Notes: generated by a model from the letters alone, not told the origin. A stretch of 64,000 nucleotides of DNA from Histidinibacterium aquaticum (GCF_008710275.1 NZ_VYQE01000003.1:434001-498000), one strand, 5' to 3'; numbered from the stretch's first letter, positions 7,491 through 18,041 are shown. Translations and numbers: made by a program.

Positions 7491-8753
7491 ATGAAGATGA
7501 ACAGGCTCACAGCAGGCGCTCTCGTCGCCTACGCCGCCACGGCGGGTGCCGCCATGGCGCAGACCGAGGTCACCATGTGGTACCACGGGGCCGGCAACGA
7601 GGTGGAAAGCAACATCCTCAACGGCATCGTCGAGGACTTCAACGCGGCGCAGAGCGACTGGACCGTCGTCGTCGAGAGCTTCCCGCAGCAGAGCTACAAC
7701 GACTCCGTCGTCGCCGCCGCCCTGGCGGGCAACCTGCCCTGCATCCTCGACGTCGACGGGCCGATCATGCCGAACTGGGCCTGGTCGGGCTACATGCAGC
7801 CGCTCAACATCGACGAGAGCCTCATCGAGGACTTTCTGCCCGGCACGCTGGGCATGTGGGACGGCGAGCTCTACTCGGTCGGTCTCTGGGACGCGGCCGT
7901 CGCGCTCTACGCCCGGGAATCCACGCTCGAGGAACTCGACCTGCGCCGCCCGACGCTCGAAGAGCCCTGGACCGGGGAAGAGTTCATGGCCGCGCTGGAG
8001 GCCGCCAAGGCCAGCGGCAACTACGATTATGCGCTCGATCTCGGCATGAACGACCAGGGCGAGTGGTATCCCTACGCCTTCCTGCCGTTCCTTTGGTCGC
8101 ACGGCGGCAGCCTCGTCGACCGCGAGAGCTACACCACCGCCGAGGGCGCGCTGAACGGCGAAGCGGGCCTCGAGTTCGGCGAATGGTGGGCCTCGCTCTT
8201 CGAGGAGGGCTACGCCCCCGGCACCTCCGAGGATCCGGCGGACCAGCAGACCGGATTCATCGACGGCAGCTTCGCCTTCCAGTGGAACGGCAACTGGCGC
8301 GCGGTGGCGACGATGGAAGAGGTCGATGACGTGATCTTCCTTCCGGCGCCCGATTTCGGCGCGGGGAACTACATCGGCGGCGGCTCCTGGCAGTTCGGCA
8401 TTTCCGAGAGCTGCCCGACTCCCGAGGGCGCGAATGCCTTCATCGAGCACGCGCTGCAGGACGAGTACCTTGCCGCGTTCTCGGACGGCATCGGCCTGAT
8501 CCCCTCGACCCCCTCCGCCGCGCAGATGACGGAGAACTACGCCGAGGGCGGCCCGCTCGCGGTCTTCTTCGACCTCTCCGACGAGCAGGCGCAGCTCCGT
8601 CCGGTGACCCCCGGCTACGTCGTCCAGTCCAAGGTCTTCACGAAGGCCCTGGCCGACATCGCCAACGGCGCCGACCCGGCGGACACCCTCGATGCCGCGG
8701 TCGACGAGATCGACAGCGATATCGAGGCGAACCAGGGCTACGGCCACGAGTGA
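7491..8753 (+). CDS. Sugar ABC transporter substrate-binding protein (family 1)
   Basis: The 420-residue protein has a signal peptide (residues 1-23, AAMA-QT cleavage) and the family 1 extracellular solute-binding fold: TEVTMWYHGAGNEVESNILNGIVEDFN, DGPIMPNWAWSGYMQPL, and a C-terminal region with GIGLIPSTPSAA. These proteins bind mono- or oligosaccharides in the periplasm for MalFG-type permeases. ATG 7491 has a strong GGGAGGAG site. It is the first transporter gene after the LacI regulator. The ligand may be a fructose- or glucose-containing saccharide, judged only from the GH32-like enzyme in the operon. Confidence 0.9.
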   Translation: MKMNRLTAGALVAYAATAGAAMAQTEVTMWYHGAGNEVESNILNGIVEDFNAAQSDWTVVVESFPQQSYNDSVVAAALAGNLPCILDVDGPIMPNWAWSGYMQPLNIDESLIEDFLPGTLGMWDGELYSVGLWDAAVALYARESTLEELDLRRPTLEEPWTGEEFMAALEAAKASGNYDYALDLGMNDQGEWYPYAFLPFLWSHGGSLVDRESYTTAEGALNGEAGLEFGEWWASLFEEGYAPGTSEDPADQQTGFIDGSFAFQWNGNWRAVATMEEVDDVIFLPAPDFGAGNYIGGGSWQFGISESCPTPEGANAFIEHALQDEYLAAFSDGIGLIPSTPSAAQMTENYAEGGPLAVFFDLSDEQAQLRPVTPGYVVQSKVFTKALADIANGADPADTLDAAVDEIDSDIEANQGYGHE

Positions 8754-8767
8754 TCCCGACCGCGGCT

Positions 8768-8786
8768 CCCCGGCCTCGCGCCGGGG
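8768..8786 (+). repeat. Hairpin after the binding-protein gene
   Basis: A perfect 7-base stem (CCCCGGC 8768-8774, GCCGGGG 8780-8786) with a five-base loop sits 15 bases after the binding-protein stop. There is no T-run. Hairpins at this position in ABC operons commonly protect the upstream message so that the binding protein is made in excess of the permeases. Confidence 0.5.
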
Positions 8787-8843
8787 GGCCGCCCCCGCGC
8801 CTCGAACCAGGCGCCTCAACGCATCATGTCGGATGGGCGAGAG

Positions 8844-9911
8844 ATGGCGACCAAGCTGACCCAATCGAACCGGGCCGGATGGCTCTTCGCGCTGCCGGGC
8901 TTTGGCCTGATCGCGATGTTCATCATCCTGCCCTTCTTCTTCGCCTTCTGGCTCTCCCTGACGAACCAGCGGCTGATCTCGCCGAACCCGACCGAGTTCG
9001 TCGGCCTGCAGAACTATCAGGAGATGCTCAGTCTCGCGGTGGTCACGCTCGAACCGGAGCGCGACGACGCCGGAGAGATCATCCGTGACGAGAACGGCGC
9101 GGCCGAATACCCCCGCGTCCGGTCGATCACCCGCTCCGACGACTACCCGCAGTACGACGGGATGCGCGAGTGGTTCCGGTGGCAGTCGGGCGACGATGCC
9201 CGGGTGGTCATCGCCTCCGACGTGGTCTTCTGGAAAGCGCTCACCAACACGCTGCTCTTCGTTCTGGTGGTGGCGCCGACCCAGGCCGCCTTCGCCCTCG
9301 GGCTCGCTTTGCTGATCAACCAGCGCCTGCGGGGGATCAACGTCTTCCGCGCGATCTACTTCATGCCGGTCGTGGTCTCGATCGTCGTCGTCTCGCTGCT
9401 CTGGCGGTTCATCTACGACGGCCAGGACGGGCTGCTTAACGCGGTCCTGGGCTTCCTCAGCTTCGGCCTCTTCGAGGGGCACGACTGGCTCGGTGATCCC
9501 GACACCGCCCTGGGGTCGATCATGGCGATGTCGATCTGGCAGGCCGTGGGCTTCCACATGGTGATCTGGCTCGCCGGACTGCAGACCATCTCGCCCACGC
9601 TCTACGAGGCCGCCGCGATCGAGGGGTCGTCCAAGTGGCAGACCTTCAGGTACGTGACCTGGCCGGGGCTCAGGAACACAGCCGTGCTGATCCTGATCGT
9701 CATCACCATGCAGAGCTTCGCGCTCTTCGCGCAGATCGACGTGATGACCAACGGCGGGCCGCTCGACTCCACGCAGACCATGGTCTTCCAGGCGGTGGAG
9801 CGCGGCTACGGCAAGCAGGACATCTCCGGCGGCTCGACCATCTCGGTGATCCTTTTCCTCCTGGTGCTGACGATCTCGCTGATCCAGCGCTACCTGACGC
9901 GGGAGCGCTGA
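8844..9911 (+). CDS. Sugar ABC transporter permease, MalF type
   Basis: The protein of about 355 residues has six predicted membrane helices, starting with GWLFALPGFGLIAMFIILPFFFAFWLSL, and the conserved EAA loop (LYEAAAIEGSSKWQTFRYVTWPGL) that docks on the ATPase. An insertion of about 60 hydrophilic residues after the first helix (containing DDAGEIIRDENGAAEYPR) forms a periplasmic loop as in larger MalF proteins. Two starts are possible: ATG 8844, with purine-rich GGGCGAGAG upstream, and ATG 8826, which lacks a clear ribosome site. The stop overlaps the region of the next start by one base gap, indicating coupling. Confidence 0.88.
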   Translation: MATKLTQSNRAGWLFALPGFGLIAMFIILPFFFAFWLSLTNQRLISPNPTEFVGLQNYQEMLSLAVVTLEPERDDAGEIIRDENGAAEYPRVRSITRSDDYPQYDGMREWFRWQSGDDARVVIASDVVFWKALTNTLLFVLVVAPTQAAFALGLALLINQRLRGINVFRAIYFMPVVVSIVVVSLLWRFIYDGQDGLLNAVLGFLSFGLFEGHDWLGDPDTALGSIMAMSIWQAVGFHMVIWLAGLQTISPTLYEAAAIEGSSKWQTFRYVTWPGLRNTAVLILIVITMQSFALFAQIDVMTNGGPLDSTQTMVFQAVERGYGKQDISGGSTISVILFLLVLTISLIQRYLTRER

Positions 9912-9912
9912 C

Positions 9913-10791
9913 ATGGCCGCCATTTCCCCCGACAACCGTGGGCTGAGGCTCTTCGTCCGTTACCTCGTGCTGGTCCTCGTGGCGCTGATCTTCGTGCTGC
10001 CGCTGCTCTTCATGGTGATGTCGAGCCTCAAGCCCGACCAGCAGCTGCTTGCGGACACCTCCTCGTTCCGGGCCTTCCTTCCGGTGGGCGACGTGGGGCT
10101 CACCAACTACGTGGAGGCCTTCGAGCGCGCGCCGGTCCGGCTCTTCGTGTTCAACTCCGTCCTCGTGACCGGAGTCACGGTCGCGCTGAGCCTCGCGGTC
10201 TGCTCGCTCGCCGCCTTCTCCTTCGTCTTCCTGCAGTGGCGCGGCCGCGAGCTGGTCCTCTCGATCATCCTCGCCACGCTCATCGTGCCTTTCGAGACCA
10301 TCGCCATCCCGCTGCTGCTCATCGTCAGCAAGCTGCCGTGGATCGGGCTCGACGGGATCGAGTGGACCTGGCTGAACACCTACCGCGTGCAGATCATTCC
10401 CTGGATCGCGGACGGGCTGACGGTCTTCCTCTTCGTGCAGTACTTCAAGGACCTGCCGGGCGAGCTGGTCGAGGCCAGCCGGGTCGAGGGAGCCTCCTGG
10501 TTCCAGATCTACTGGCGGGTGATCCTCCCCCTCTCGGGGCCGGTCGTCGCCACCGCCGCGATCCTGAAGTTCCTCGTGATGTACAACCAGTACCTCTGGC
10601 CGCTCATCGTGGTGCAGCAGGAGCAGTACCGGCCGGTCATGGTCGGTCTCCAGTACTTCTTCCAGCTTAACGTCGCCTGGGGAGAGGTCATGGCGTACCT
10701 GACGCTCATCACCCTCCCGGTGCTGGCCTTCTACCTCGTCCTGCAACGCGCATTCATCGCCTCCATCGCCTCCACCGGCGTGAAAGGATAA
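9913..10791 (+). CDS. Sugar ABC transporter permease, MalG type
   Basis: The 292-residue protein has six predicted membrane helices and the EAA loop (ELVEASRVEGASWFQIYWRVILPL, about residues 185-208) of MalG-like inner-membrane subunits. It begins one base after the stop of the partner permease and ends eight bases before the hydrolase gene, so the operon is tightly packed. With the MalF-like partner it forms the membrane channel of the importer. Confidence 0.9.
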   Translation: MAAISPDNRGLRLFVRYLVLVLVALIFVLPLLFMVMSSLKPDQQLLADTSSFRAFLPVGDVGLTNYVEAFERAPVRLFVFNSVLVTGVTVALSLAVCSLAAFSFVFLQWRGRELVLSIILATLIVPFETIAIPLLLIVSKLPWIGLDGIEWTWLNTYRVQIIPWIADGLTVFLFVQYFKDLPGELVEASRVEGASWFQIYWRVILPLSGPVVATAAILKFLVMYNQYLWPLIVVQQEQYRPVMVGLQYFFQLNVAWGEVMAYLTLITLPVLAFYLVLQRAFIASIASTGVKG

Positions 10792-10798
10792 TCCGACT

Positions 10799-11785
10799 AT
10801 GACGATCGCCCTCGAAAACGACTGGATCTGGGACTCGTGGTACGTCCACGACGGCGACCTCTGGCACTGCTTCTTCCTCAAGGCGCCGAAGTCGCTGATC
10901 AACCCGGAGCTGCGCCACTTCAACGTCAGCCAGGGGCACGCGACCTCGCGGGATCTCGTGAGCTGGGATCATCTCGGCACCAGCTTCGCGCCGTCCGAGG
11001 GCCCCGCCTGGGACGACTACACCACCTGGACCGGCTCGGTGGTCCGGGGCGACGATGGCCAGTGGCATCTCTTCTACACCGGGACCCGGAAGTCGGAGGA
11101 AGGCCTCTACCAGCGGATCGGCCACGCGACCTCGGACGATCTCCATTCCTGGACCCGCGTGGGCGACGGTCTCTGCCTCGATCTCGCCGGTCCGAACGCC
11201 GAGCACTACGAGGCGGACCTGATGCGCGGGTTCTGGCACGACCGGGCGATGCGCGATCCCTGGGTCATGCGCGACCCGGAGGGCGACGGCTGGCTGATGT
11301 TCTTTACCGCGCGCGCGCCCGGCATCCCGGAGGCGAACGCGGGCGGGGCCATCGGCTTCGCGACCTCCAAAGACCTGATGACCTGGGAGCTGCAGCCGCC
11401 GGTCTTCGTCGGCGGCTTCGGCCAGTTGGAAGTGCCGCAGGTCTTCGAGGTGGACGGCACGTGGTACTGCCTCTTCTGCACCGCCGCGAACCACTTCTCC
11501 AAGGAGCAGGCGGAGGGCCTGGAGGGCGGCCCCGTCACCGGCAACCACTACCTGATCGGCGAATCCCCGCGCGGCCCCTGGCGGGTCGCCCCCGGCTTTC
11601 TCGACGGCGACCTGCCCTGCCGCCGCTATGCCGCCCGCATCCTGCAGACCCCGGAGGGTCTCCGGATCATGGGCTTCGCGGACTACCCGGACGGGACGCG
11701 CTTCGTCGGAGAGATCCTTGACCCCGAACCGGTGATCGTGACCGCGGATGGCCTCCTGCAGGTCGCGCCGCACAGCCAGGAGTAG
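10799..11785 (+). CDS. GH32/GH68/GH43-like five-bladed beta-propeller glycosidase
   Basis: The 328-residue protein shows the beta-propeller glycosidase pattern: WIWDSWYVHDGDLWHCFFLKA at the N-terminus (position of the nucleophile aspartate), WTGSVVRGDDGQWHLFYTG, the RDP-containing segment AMRDPWVMRDPEGDGWLMFF near residues 157-176, and QLEVPQVFEVDGTWYCLF near residue 215, where the glutamate is the acid/base candidate. RDP is typical of GH32/GH68 fructan-active enzymes. There is no signal peptide, so it works in the cytoplasm on the imported saccharide. AAAGGA lies 10 bases before ATG 10799. Substrate specificity is inferred from family only. Confidence 0.8.
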   Translation: MTIALENDWIWDSWYVHDGDLWHCFFLKAPKSLINPELRHFNVSQGHATSRDLVSWDHLGTSFAPSEGPAWDDYTTWTGSVVRGDDGQWHLFYTGTRKSEEGLYQRIGHATSDDLHSWTRVGDGLCLDLAGPNAEHYEADLMRGFWHDRAMRDPWVMRDPEGDGWLMFFTARAPGIPEANAGGAIGFATSKDLMTWELQPPVFVGGFGQLEVPQVFEVDGTWYCLFCTAANHFSKEQAEGLEGGPVTGNHYLIGESPRGPWRVAPGFLDGDLPCRRYAARILQTPEGLRIMGFADYPDGTRFVGEILDPEPVIVTADGLLQVAPHSQE

Positions 11786-11790
11786 GCACG

Positions 11791-12861
<1,071 letters not shown>

Positions 12862-12943
12862 CCGCTCGCGCGGGCCAGCGCCACTCCCCGCGCGCTGGTC
12901 GCCCGCCGGCCGCACGCTAGGCTTGCTTGCCGGAGGGACGGCC

Positions 12944-13867
12944 ATGCGGCGTGCGGCAATCATCGTGGGACAGGGGCTCGGCGTGCTGGTCGTGGTGCTC
13001 GGGCTCGCGCTCGGCCTGCAGATCTGGCGAAACTCGGGGGACGCGGAGCTGCCCGAGCCGGCAGAAGGCACGCTCCGGATCGCGGGCTACAACGTCCATT
13101 ACATCCGGATGCGGGCCGCGGAGGGGCCCTGGTCGGTCGGTGACTGGCAGGTCCGGCGCGGCCCGCTCGACGCTGCCTTCAAGACGCTGGACGCCGATCT
13201 CGTGGCCTTCCAGGAGATGGAGAGCTTCGGCGGCGGGCGCGCCTCGGACGAGAACCTTGCGCGGGACTGGCTTCTGGAACGCAACCCAGGCTACGCCGTC
13301 GCGGCCGCCGGCGACCCCGCCGAGTTTCCCTCCACCCAGCCGATCCTCTATCGCACCGATCGCCTGCGCCAGGCCGACCAGGGCTGGTTCTTCTTCTCCG
13401 AGACCCCCGACGTTCTCTATTCCCGCACCTTCGATGGCTCCTACCCGGCCTTCGCCTCCTGGGCCGCCTTCGAGGACCGCAATACCGGCGCTGGTTTCAG
13501 GGTGGTCAACATCCACTTCGACTACGCCAGTGGGGAGAACCGCCTGCGCTCCTCCGCCCTCGTCCGCGACCGCATATCGGGCTGGATCGACGCGGGCGAG
13601 AGCGTGATCCTGATGGGCGACACCAACGCGCTCGAAGGCAGGCCGACGATGGAAATCCTGGAGGAGGCCGGACTCGAGTTCACCGACGTCAGTGGAGCGA
13701 CCTACCACTTCGACCGGGGGCTCAATCTCTTCGGCGCGATCGATCACATCGCGCTGTCCGGCGAAGCGGAGCTGGCCGCGGGGCCCTTTGTCCTCCGCCG
13801 GCGCTTCGAAGGCGAATGGCCCACGGATCACTACCCGGTCGTCGCGGACATCCGGCTCAGCCCCTGA
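12944..13867 (+). CDS. Endonuclease/exonuclease/phosphatase family protein, membrane-anchored
   Basis: The 307-residue protein starts with a hydrophobic N-terminal segment (AAIIVGQGLGVLVVVLGLALGL, residues 5-26) that acts as a signal anchor or signal peptide, then an EEP fold: LRIAGYNVHYI, DADLVAFQEMES (metal glutamate), VVNIHFDYASGENRLRSSAL, LMGDTNALEGRP and the final IDHIALSG plus TDHYPVVADI. These give the Mg-dependent hydrolase active site. Members cleave phosphodiesters in nucleic acids or lipids; the substrate here is unknown. ATG 12944 is preferred because CGGAGGG precedes it. A TAGGCT -10-like sequence at 12919 suggests its own promoter. Confidence 0.82.
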   Translation: MRRAAIIVGQGLGVLVVVLGLALGLQIWRNSGDAELPEPAEGTLRIAGYNVHYIRMRAAEGPWSVGDWQVRRGPLDAAFKTLDADLVAFQEMESFGGGRASDENLARDWLLERNPGYAVAAAGDPAEFPSTQPILYRTDRLRQADQGWFFFSETPDVLYSRTFDGSYPAFASWAAFEDRNTGAGFRVVNIHFDYASGENRLRSSALVRDRISGWIDAGESVILMGDTNALEGRPTMEILEEAGLEFTDVSGATYHFDRGLNLFGAIDHIALSGEAELAAGPFVLRRRFEGEWPTDHYPVVADIRLSP

Positions 13868-13871
13868 TCTT

Positions 13872-14552
13872 TCAGCGCCCACCCTCCGCGATCGAGAGCA
13901 GATCGCCGGGAAGCCGGTGCACCCCCGGCTCGGATCGGCCGGAGAGGTGCTGTGACAGGACCAGGTAGTTCAGGTGCAGCGCGTCGATCCTTTCGCGGAG
14001 ATCGTTCAGCACCTCCATCAGCGACTCCTGTGGAATCCCGTCCGGAGCGCCACCGGCGGTCTGAACGCCGATGTACTCGCCGATGTTGAAGAGAGGCAGC
14101 AGCGCCTGCTCGATCGTGGAGAAGGCCAGATCCTCCAGCTGGCTGCGCAGCGGGTTCGCGATGGTGACCGAGGGGTCGAGAAGCTCTGTCATCAGGCCGA
14201 AGAGGCGCCGGAAGCGCAGGACGAAGAGCCGGGCGTCGGGTTCGACCGTGACGCGGGAGACGACGAGACGCGGCTCCGAGAGCACCAGGTTCGACATCAC
14301 GACCCGGTCGTTCGGGAAGCTCCAGACGCCGGTGTCGCGATCGACCGCATCGAGCATCCGGCGCACCTGCGGGACCGCCCGAGGGCGCAGCACCTCGTCC
14401 AACGGCTTCGCTCCGCCGAAAGTGAGCTTCGCCCGCGCTTCCGCCTGGTTGAGCTGCAGACCCGTGAGTGAAAAAACACCCTCCGATTCCTCGATGGTAA
14501 GGGCAAGGCTGCTCATTGCCGGAACGCCGTCCGATTGCCGGAGATTTCCCAT
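13872..14552 (-). CDS. Hypothetical protein, divergent from the CheB-CheR gene
   Basis: The 226-residue protein was not recognised. It has no signal peptide or membrane helix. Visible features are an acidic/hydrophobic beta-rich N-terminal half (LALTIEESEGVFSLTGLQLN, VWSFPNDRVVMSNLVLSEPRLVVSRVTVEP) and a helical C-terminal half ending DLRERIDALHLNYLVLSQHLSG. A later ATG at 14516 is also possible. Codon use is like that of its neighbours, which supports a real gene. It is convergent with the phosphatase-like gene and shares a 198-base, AT-richer upstream region with the CheB-CheR-PAS gene, so the two may be co-regulated. Confidence 0.6.
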   Translation of the reverse strand: MGNLRQSDGVPAMSSLALTIEESEGVFSLTGLQLNQAEARAKLTFGGAKPLDEVLRPRAVPQVRRMLDAVDRDTGVWSFPNDRVVMSNLVLSEPRLVVSRVTVEPDARLFVLRFRRLFGLMTELLDPSVTIANPLRSQLEDLAFSTIEQALLPLFNIGEYIGVQTAGGAPDGIPQESLMEVLNDLRERIDALHLNYLVLSQHLSGRSEPGVHRLPGDLLSIAEGGR

Positions 14553-14750
14553 GAAATTATCCCGCTACCACTCCCGTCCGACATTGGGTGAAATTGGTTT
14601 CTAAATAGTTAATGGCCGGTGCGGCACGGACGGGTGCCGCGCAACACACTCAAAAATAGACTATATTTGCTCTGGCACTCGCATAAGATGTTGTGCCTAG
14701 GCTAAAGTGATACCGTCCCTCAATTGCCTTCAGGACATGGTCGGCATGGC

Positions 14751-17700
14751 ATGAACGACTCGCCGGATACCACAGGCCCCACACCGGCCTCTTCTCCCTC
14801 ATCCCCCTTGCGTCTCGTCGGCGTCGCGGCCTCCGCCGGTGGCCTCGAAGCATTGTCGCTCCTGGTGCAGAACCTGCCCGGCAAGGCGAATGCCGCCTAC
14901 ATCGTCGCGCAGCACATGTCGCCCACGCACAAGAGCCTGCTCACCTCCCTCCTGTCGCACGAGACGCGTTTGCCGGCCGTGGAGATCGACGGCGACGTCG
15001 CGCCTGAACCGGACACGATCTATGTCGCCCCGCCCAACTGGGACGTCGTGGTCGAGGACGGGATGATCCGGCTCAAGCGTCCCTCGAGCCATCCGGCCAC
15101 GCCCAAGCCCTCCGCCGACCGACTGTTCCAGTCGCTGGCCGAGGAGGCGCGCGAGGCCGCCGTGGGGATCGTCCTCTCCGGCACAGGAAGCGACGGCAGC
15201 TACGGCGTGAAATCGCTGCGCGAGGCGGGCGGGATCACCATCGCCCAGTCGCGGGAAACGGCGAAGTACGACGGGATGCCCGCCTCCGCCGTCGCCACCG
15301 GCTGCATCGATCTCTCCCTCAGCCCCCAGCAGATCGGCGAGCACCTGCAGCGCATCCTCGACCGTGCCGGCGACGTCGAAACCCTGCAGAAACTGGACGT
15401 GGCCGGAGGAGAGCTTTCCGAGCTGCTGCAGATCCTGCGCGCCAAGACCCGCGTCGACTTCAGCGACTACAAGGTGAACACGGTGAAACGGCGCATCCTG
15501 CGGCGCATGACGGCGCTGGGGATCGAGGAGTACGAGGACTACGTCGACCACTGCAGGCGGCAGGAGGAGGAGGTCGACATCCTGTTCCGCGACCTCCTGA
15601 TCTCGGTCACCCGCTTCTTCCGCGATCCGGAGCAGTTCGAGCACCTGGCCCGAGAGATAGAGCGCCTCGTCGAACGCGCGGGCGACCGCATCATCCGGGT
15701 CTGGGTCGCGGGCTGTGCCACCGGCGAAGAGGCCTACACCATCGCGATCCTGTTGGCCGAGGCGCTCGGGGGACTGGAGGAACTGACGAAGGAGCGCGTC
15801 CAGATCTTCGCGACCGACATCGACGAGCGGGCGCTCGAGGTCGCAAGCCGCGGCGAATACCCCGTCAACGCGACGCAGGACATCCCCGAACGCCTGGCCG
15901 ACCGCTATTTCGACGTCGATGGCAACACGATGCGGGTGAAGCGGCCGCTGCGGGCGGTGACGCTCTTCTCCCGGCACAACATCTTCCAGGACCCGCCGTT
16001 CATCCACCTCGATCTCATCAGCCTGCGGAACCTGCTCATCTACTTCAACGCGCCCCTGCAGGAGAAGGTGCTGAGCCGGATGCTCTACGCGCTCGCGCCG
16101 AGCGGGCTGCTGTTCCTCGGGACGGCCGAAAGCGTCGCCAACCTCGACGTGCGTCTCGAAGCACGGACCGGCGCGGACCGGGTCTTCGCCAAGCGCAGCG
16201 GCGTGGCGGCCACCCAGGCCTCTTTCCTCACCGGATCGGCGACGCTGCCGACGCGACAGCGAAACCGGGAGGCCGTGAGCGCCGAGGTGGAGGAGAACGC
16301 CCTCCGCTACGAACAGCTCGTGCGGTCGGTCGCGCCGACCGGCTTCTTCGCCACGCGGCAGGGGCGGATCGTGCGGATCCTGGGCGACATCTCTCCCTAC
16401 ATCGAGATCACAGAGAAGGGGGCGCTCTCGCTCAACACGCGCATGCTGCGGCGGCCCTTTCGGGACGAGGCGACCAGCCTGACAGCCCTGACGCTCAAGC
16501 AGCGCGTCCGCCGGGCCGGGCGCTGGCACGAGTTCGAGCCGGGGACCGGCGACAATCGCGTCCAGCTGGAGTGCTTTCCGGTCCCCAACCAGAGCGGCGG
16601 CGAGGACCTGGTCCTCTTCTCCATCGTGACCCGCCTGGACCAGCCGGTTGAGAGAAACGTCGAGGGCCTGAGCGAGACCGAACAGCGCGACTACATCACC
16701 CGGCTGGAGAACGAACTCGCCCGCACGCGGGACGCGCTGCAGCAGACGGTGGAGCAGCTGCAGACCTCGAACGAGGAGCTCCAGTCCGTCAACGAGGAGA
16801 TGCAATCCACCAACGAGGAACTCCAAGCCACGAACGAGGAGCTGGAAACCTCGAACGAGGAGCTGCAGTCGACCAACGAGGAGCTCATTACCGTCAACGA
16901 GGAGATGCAGGTCAGCGCGGCGGAGCTCCAGAGCGTGAGCACTGAGCTTCTCGCCATCCTCGCCGCCTCGCCCTACGTCCTGCTCGTCGTCGATACCGCG
17001 CTCATCGTGCGCCGCGCCTCCGACCGGGCCAAGACCTTCTGCGGGATCGAGGACCTGCCGCCCTCGGGAGTTCACCTGGGCGCCTGTCGGCTGCCCGAGG
17101 GCTTTCCGAACCTGGTCGAGCTGGCCTCCGAAGTCCTGCGCACCCGAGAGCAGATCACCTGCCCCGCCGAGGCGAGCGACAGCATCTACGGCTTGACCGT
17201 AACCCCCTACTTCGACTCGCTCGGGTTCCTGATGGGACTGACGATCTCGACGCTGGAATTCGACTCCCGCCCGTTCCGCGCCACCGCGGAGCGCATGTGG
17301 CAGCTCGCGGGCATCGCCTACTGGCGGCTAAACATGCGCACCCGGGCGCTGACATTCTCGCCGGGGGTTAGCGAGATATACGGCATCCCGCCGAACGAGG
17401 CGGCGCCCTCCGTCGAGGAGGCGATCAACTACTACCATCCCGACGACCGGGAGCGCGTGAACGCGGCCCTGAACCGCTGCCTCGACACCGGCGAGGCCTT
17501 CACCTTCGAGGCCCGTCTCATGCCCCGCGGGGGCGGCGTGCGTCATGTCCAGTCCGCCGGCGCGCTGGTGCGGGACGCGGCCGGGGAGCCGAGCTTCGTC
17601 GTCGGCGGCTTCCAGGATGTCAGCGCCCGGATCCAGAACCGCGTGCTCATCCGCAACCTGGAAGAGGTGCAGGACGACTTCGGCATCGGCTCCTTCTCCT

Positions 17701-18041
17701 ACGACGTGGAGAACCGACGCGCCTACTGGACCCGCGGCTTCTACCGGCTGCTCGGCTTCGACCCGGAGAGGGACGAACCGACCCTCGACTCCTCGCTCAT
17801 GCGAGTTCACCGCGAGGACCGCGAGCGGGTGGACTCCGCCCACCGGGCGACGGTCGAGACCGGCGAGCCCTTCGCCGTGACCTGCCGCATCCTCGATCGC
17901 GAGGACGAGACGATCTGGTGCGACTTCCGCGGCCGCGCGCGCCTCAACGACCAGAACGCCGTGAGTCATGTCTACGGCAGCCTGCGGCCCCTCTCCGAGG
18001 ACGAGATCCGCCACCACCTGGAGCAAGCGGACGGCGACTGA
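14751..18041 (+). CDS. CheB-CheR-PAS multidomain signalling protein
   Basis: The 1096-residue protein joins a CheB methylesterase domain (about 20-200; serine in GVAASAGGLEAL, histidine in AQHMSP, aspartate in GTGSDGSYG) to a CheR methyltransferase domain (about 215-490; VWVAGCATGEEAYT, FATDIDERAL, RNLLIYF). A long heptad coiled coil with repeated TNEELQ-like units (about 640-735) and three PAS-like segments to the end follow. There is no histidine kinase domain, unlike many proteins of this architecture, so the output must be methylation chemistry or a partner protein. ATG 14751 is chosen over TTG 14724. No chemotaxis operon adjoins it; a chemoreceptor lies 28 kb away. Confidence 0.92.
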   Translation: MNDSPDTTGPTPASSPSSPLRLVGVAASAGGLEALSLLVQNLPGKANAAYIVAQHMSPTHKSLLTSLLSHETRLPAVEIDGDVAPEPDTIYVAPPNWDVVVEDGMIRLKRPSSHPATPKPSADRLFQSLAEEAREAAVGIVLSGTGSDGSYGVKSLREAGGITIAQSRETAKYDGMPASAVATGCIDLSLSPQQIGEHLQRILDRAGDVETLQKLDVAGGELSELLQILRAKTRVDFSDYKVNTVKRRILRRMTALGIEEYEDYVDHCRRQEEEVDILFRDLLISVTRFFRDPEQFEHLAREIERLVERAGDRIIRVWVAGCATGEEAYTIAILLAEALGGLEELTKERVQIFATDIDERALEVASRGEYPVNATQDIPERLADRYFDVDGNTMRVKRPLRAVTLFSRHNIFQDPPFIHLDLISLRNLLIYFNAPLQEKVLSRMLYALAPSGLLFLGTAESVANLDVRLEARTGADRVFAKRSGVAATQASFLTGSATLPTRQRNREAVSAEVEENALRYEQLVRSVAPTGFFATRQGRIVRILGDISPYIEITEKGALSLNTRMLRRPFRDEATSLTALTLKQRVRRAGRWHEFEPGTGDNRVQLECFPVPNQSGGEDLVLFSIVTRLDQPVERNVEGLSETEQRDYITRLENELARTRDALQQTVEQLQTSNEELQSVNEEMQSTNEELQATNEELETSNEELQSTNEELITVNEEMQVSAAELQSVSTELLAILAASPYVLLVVDTALIVRRASDRAKTFCGIEDLPPSGVHLGACRLPEGFPNLVELASEVLRTREQITCPAEASDSIYGLTVTPYFDSLGFLMGLTISTLEFDSRPFRATAERMWQLAGIAYWRLNMRTRALTFSPGVSEIYGIPPNEAAPSVEEAINYYHPDDRERVNAALNRCLDTGEAFTFEARLMPRGGGVRHVQSAGALVRDAAGEPSFVVGGFQDVSARIQNRVLIRNLEEVQDDFGIGSFSYDVENRRAYWTRGFYRLLGFDPERDEPTLDSSLMRVHREDRERVDSAHRATVETGEPFAVTCRILDREDETIWCDFRGRARLNDQNAVSHVYGSLRPLSEDEIRHHLEQADGD

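Noticed and set aside
6396-8753. A fused frame joining part of the LacI gene to the sugar-binding protein
   Set aside because: The first half is an out-of-frame reading of LacI; the binding protein has its own ATG, ribosome site and signal peptide at 7491.
7470-9935. An 821-codon minus-strand frame opposite the sugar transporter genes
   Set aside because: Antisense shadow of the binding protein and permease; low-complexity composition and no ribosome site.
14799-17075. A 758-codon minus-strand frame opposite the CheB-CheR gene
   Set aside because: It shows only the complement of coiled-coil repeats and has no protein-family features.
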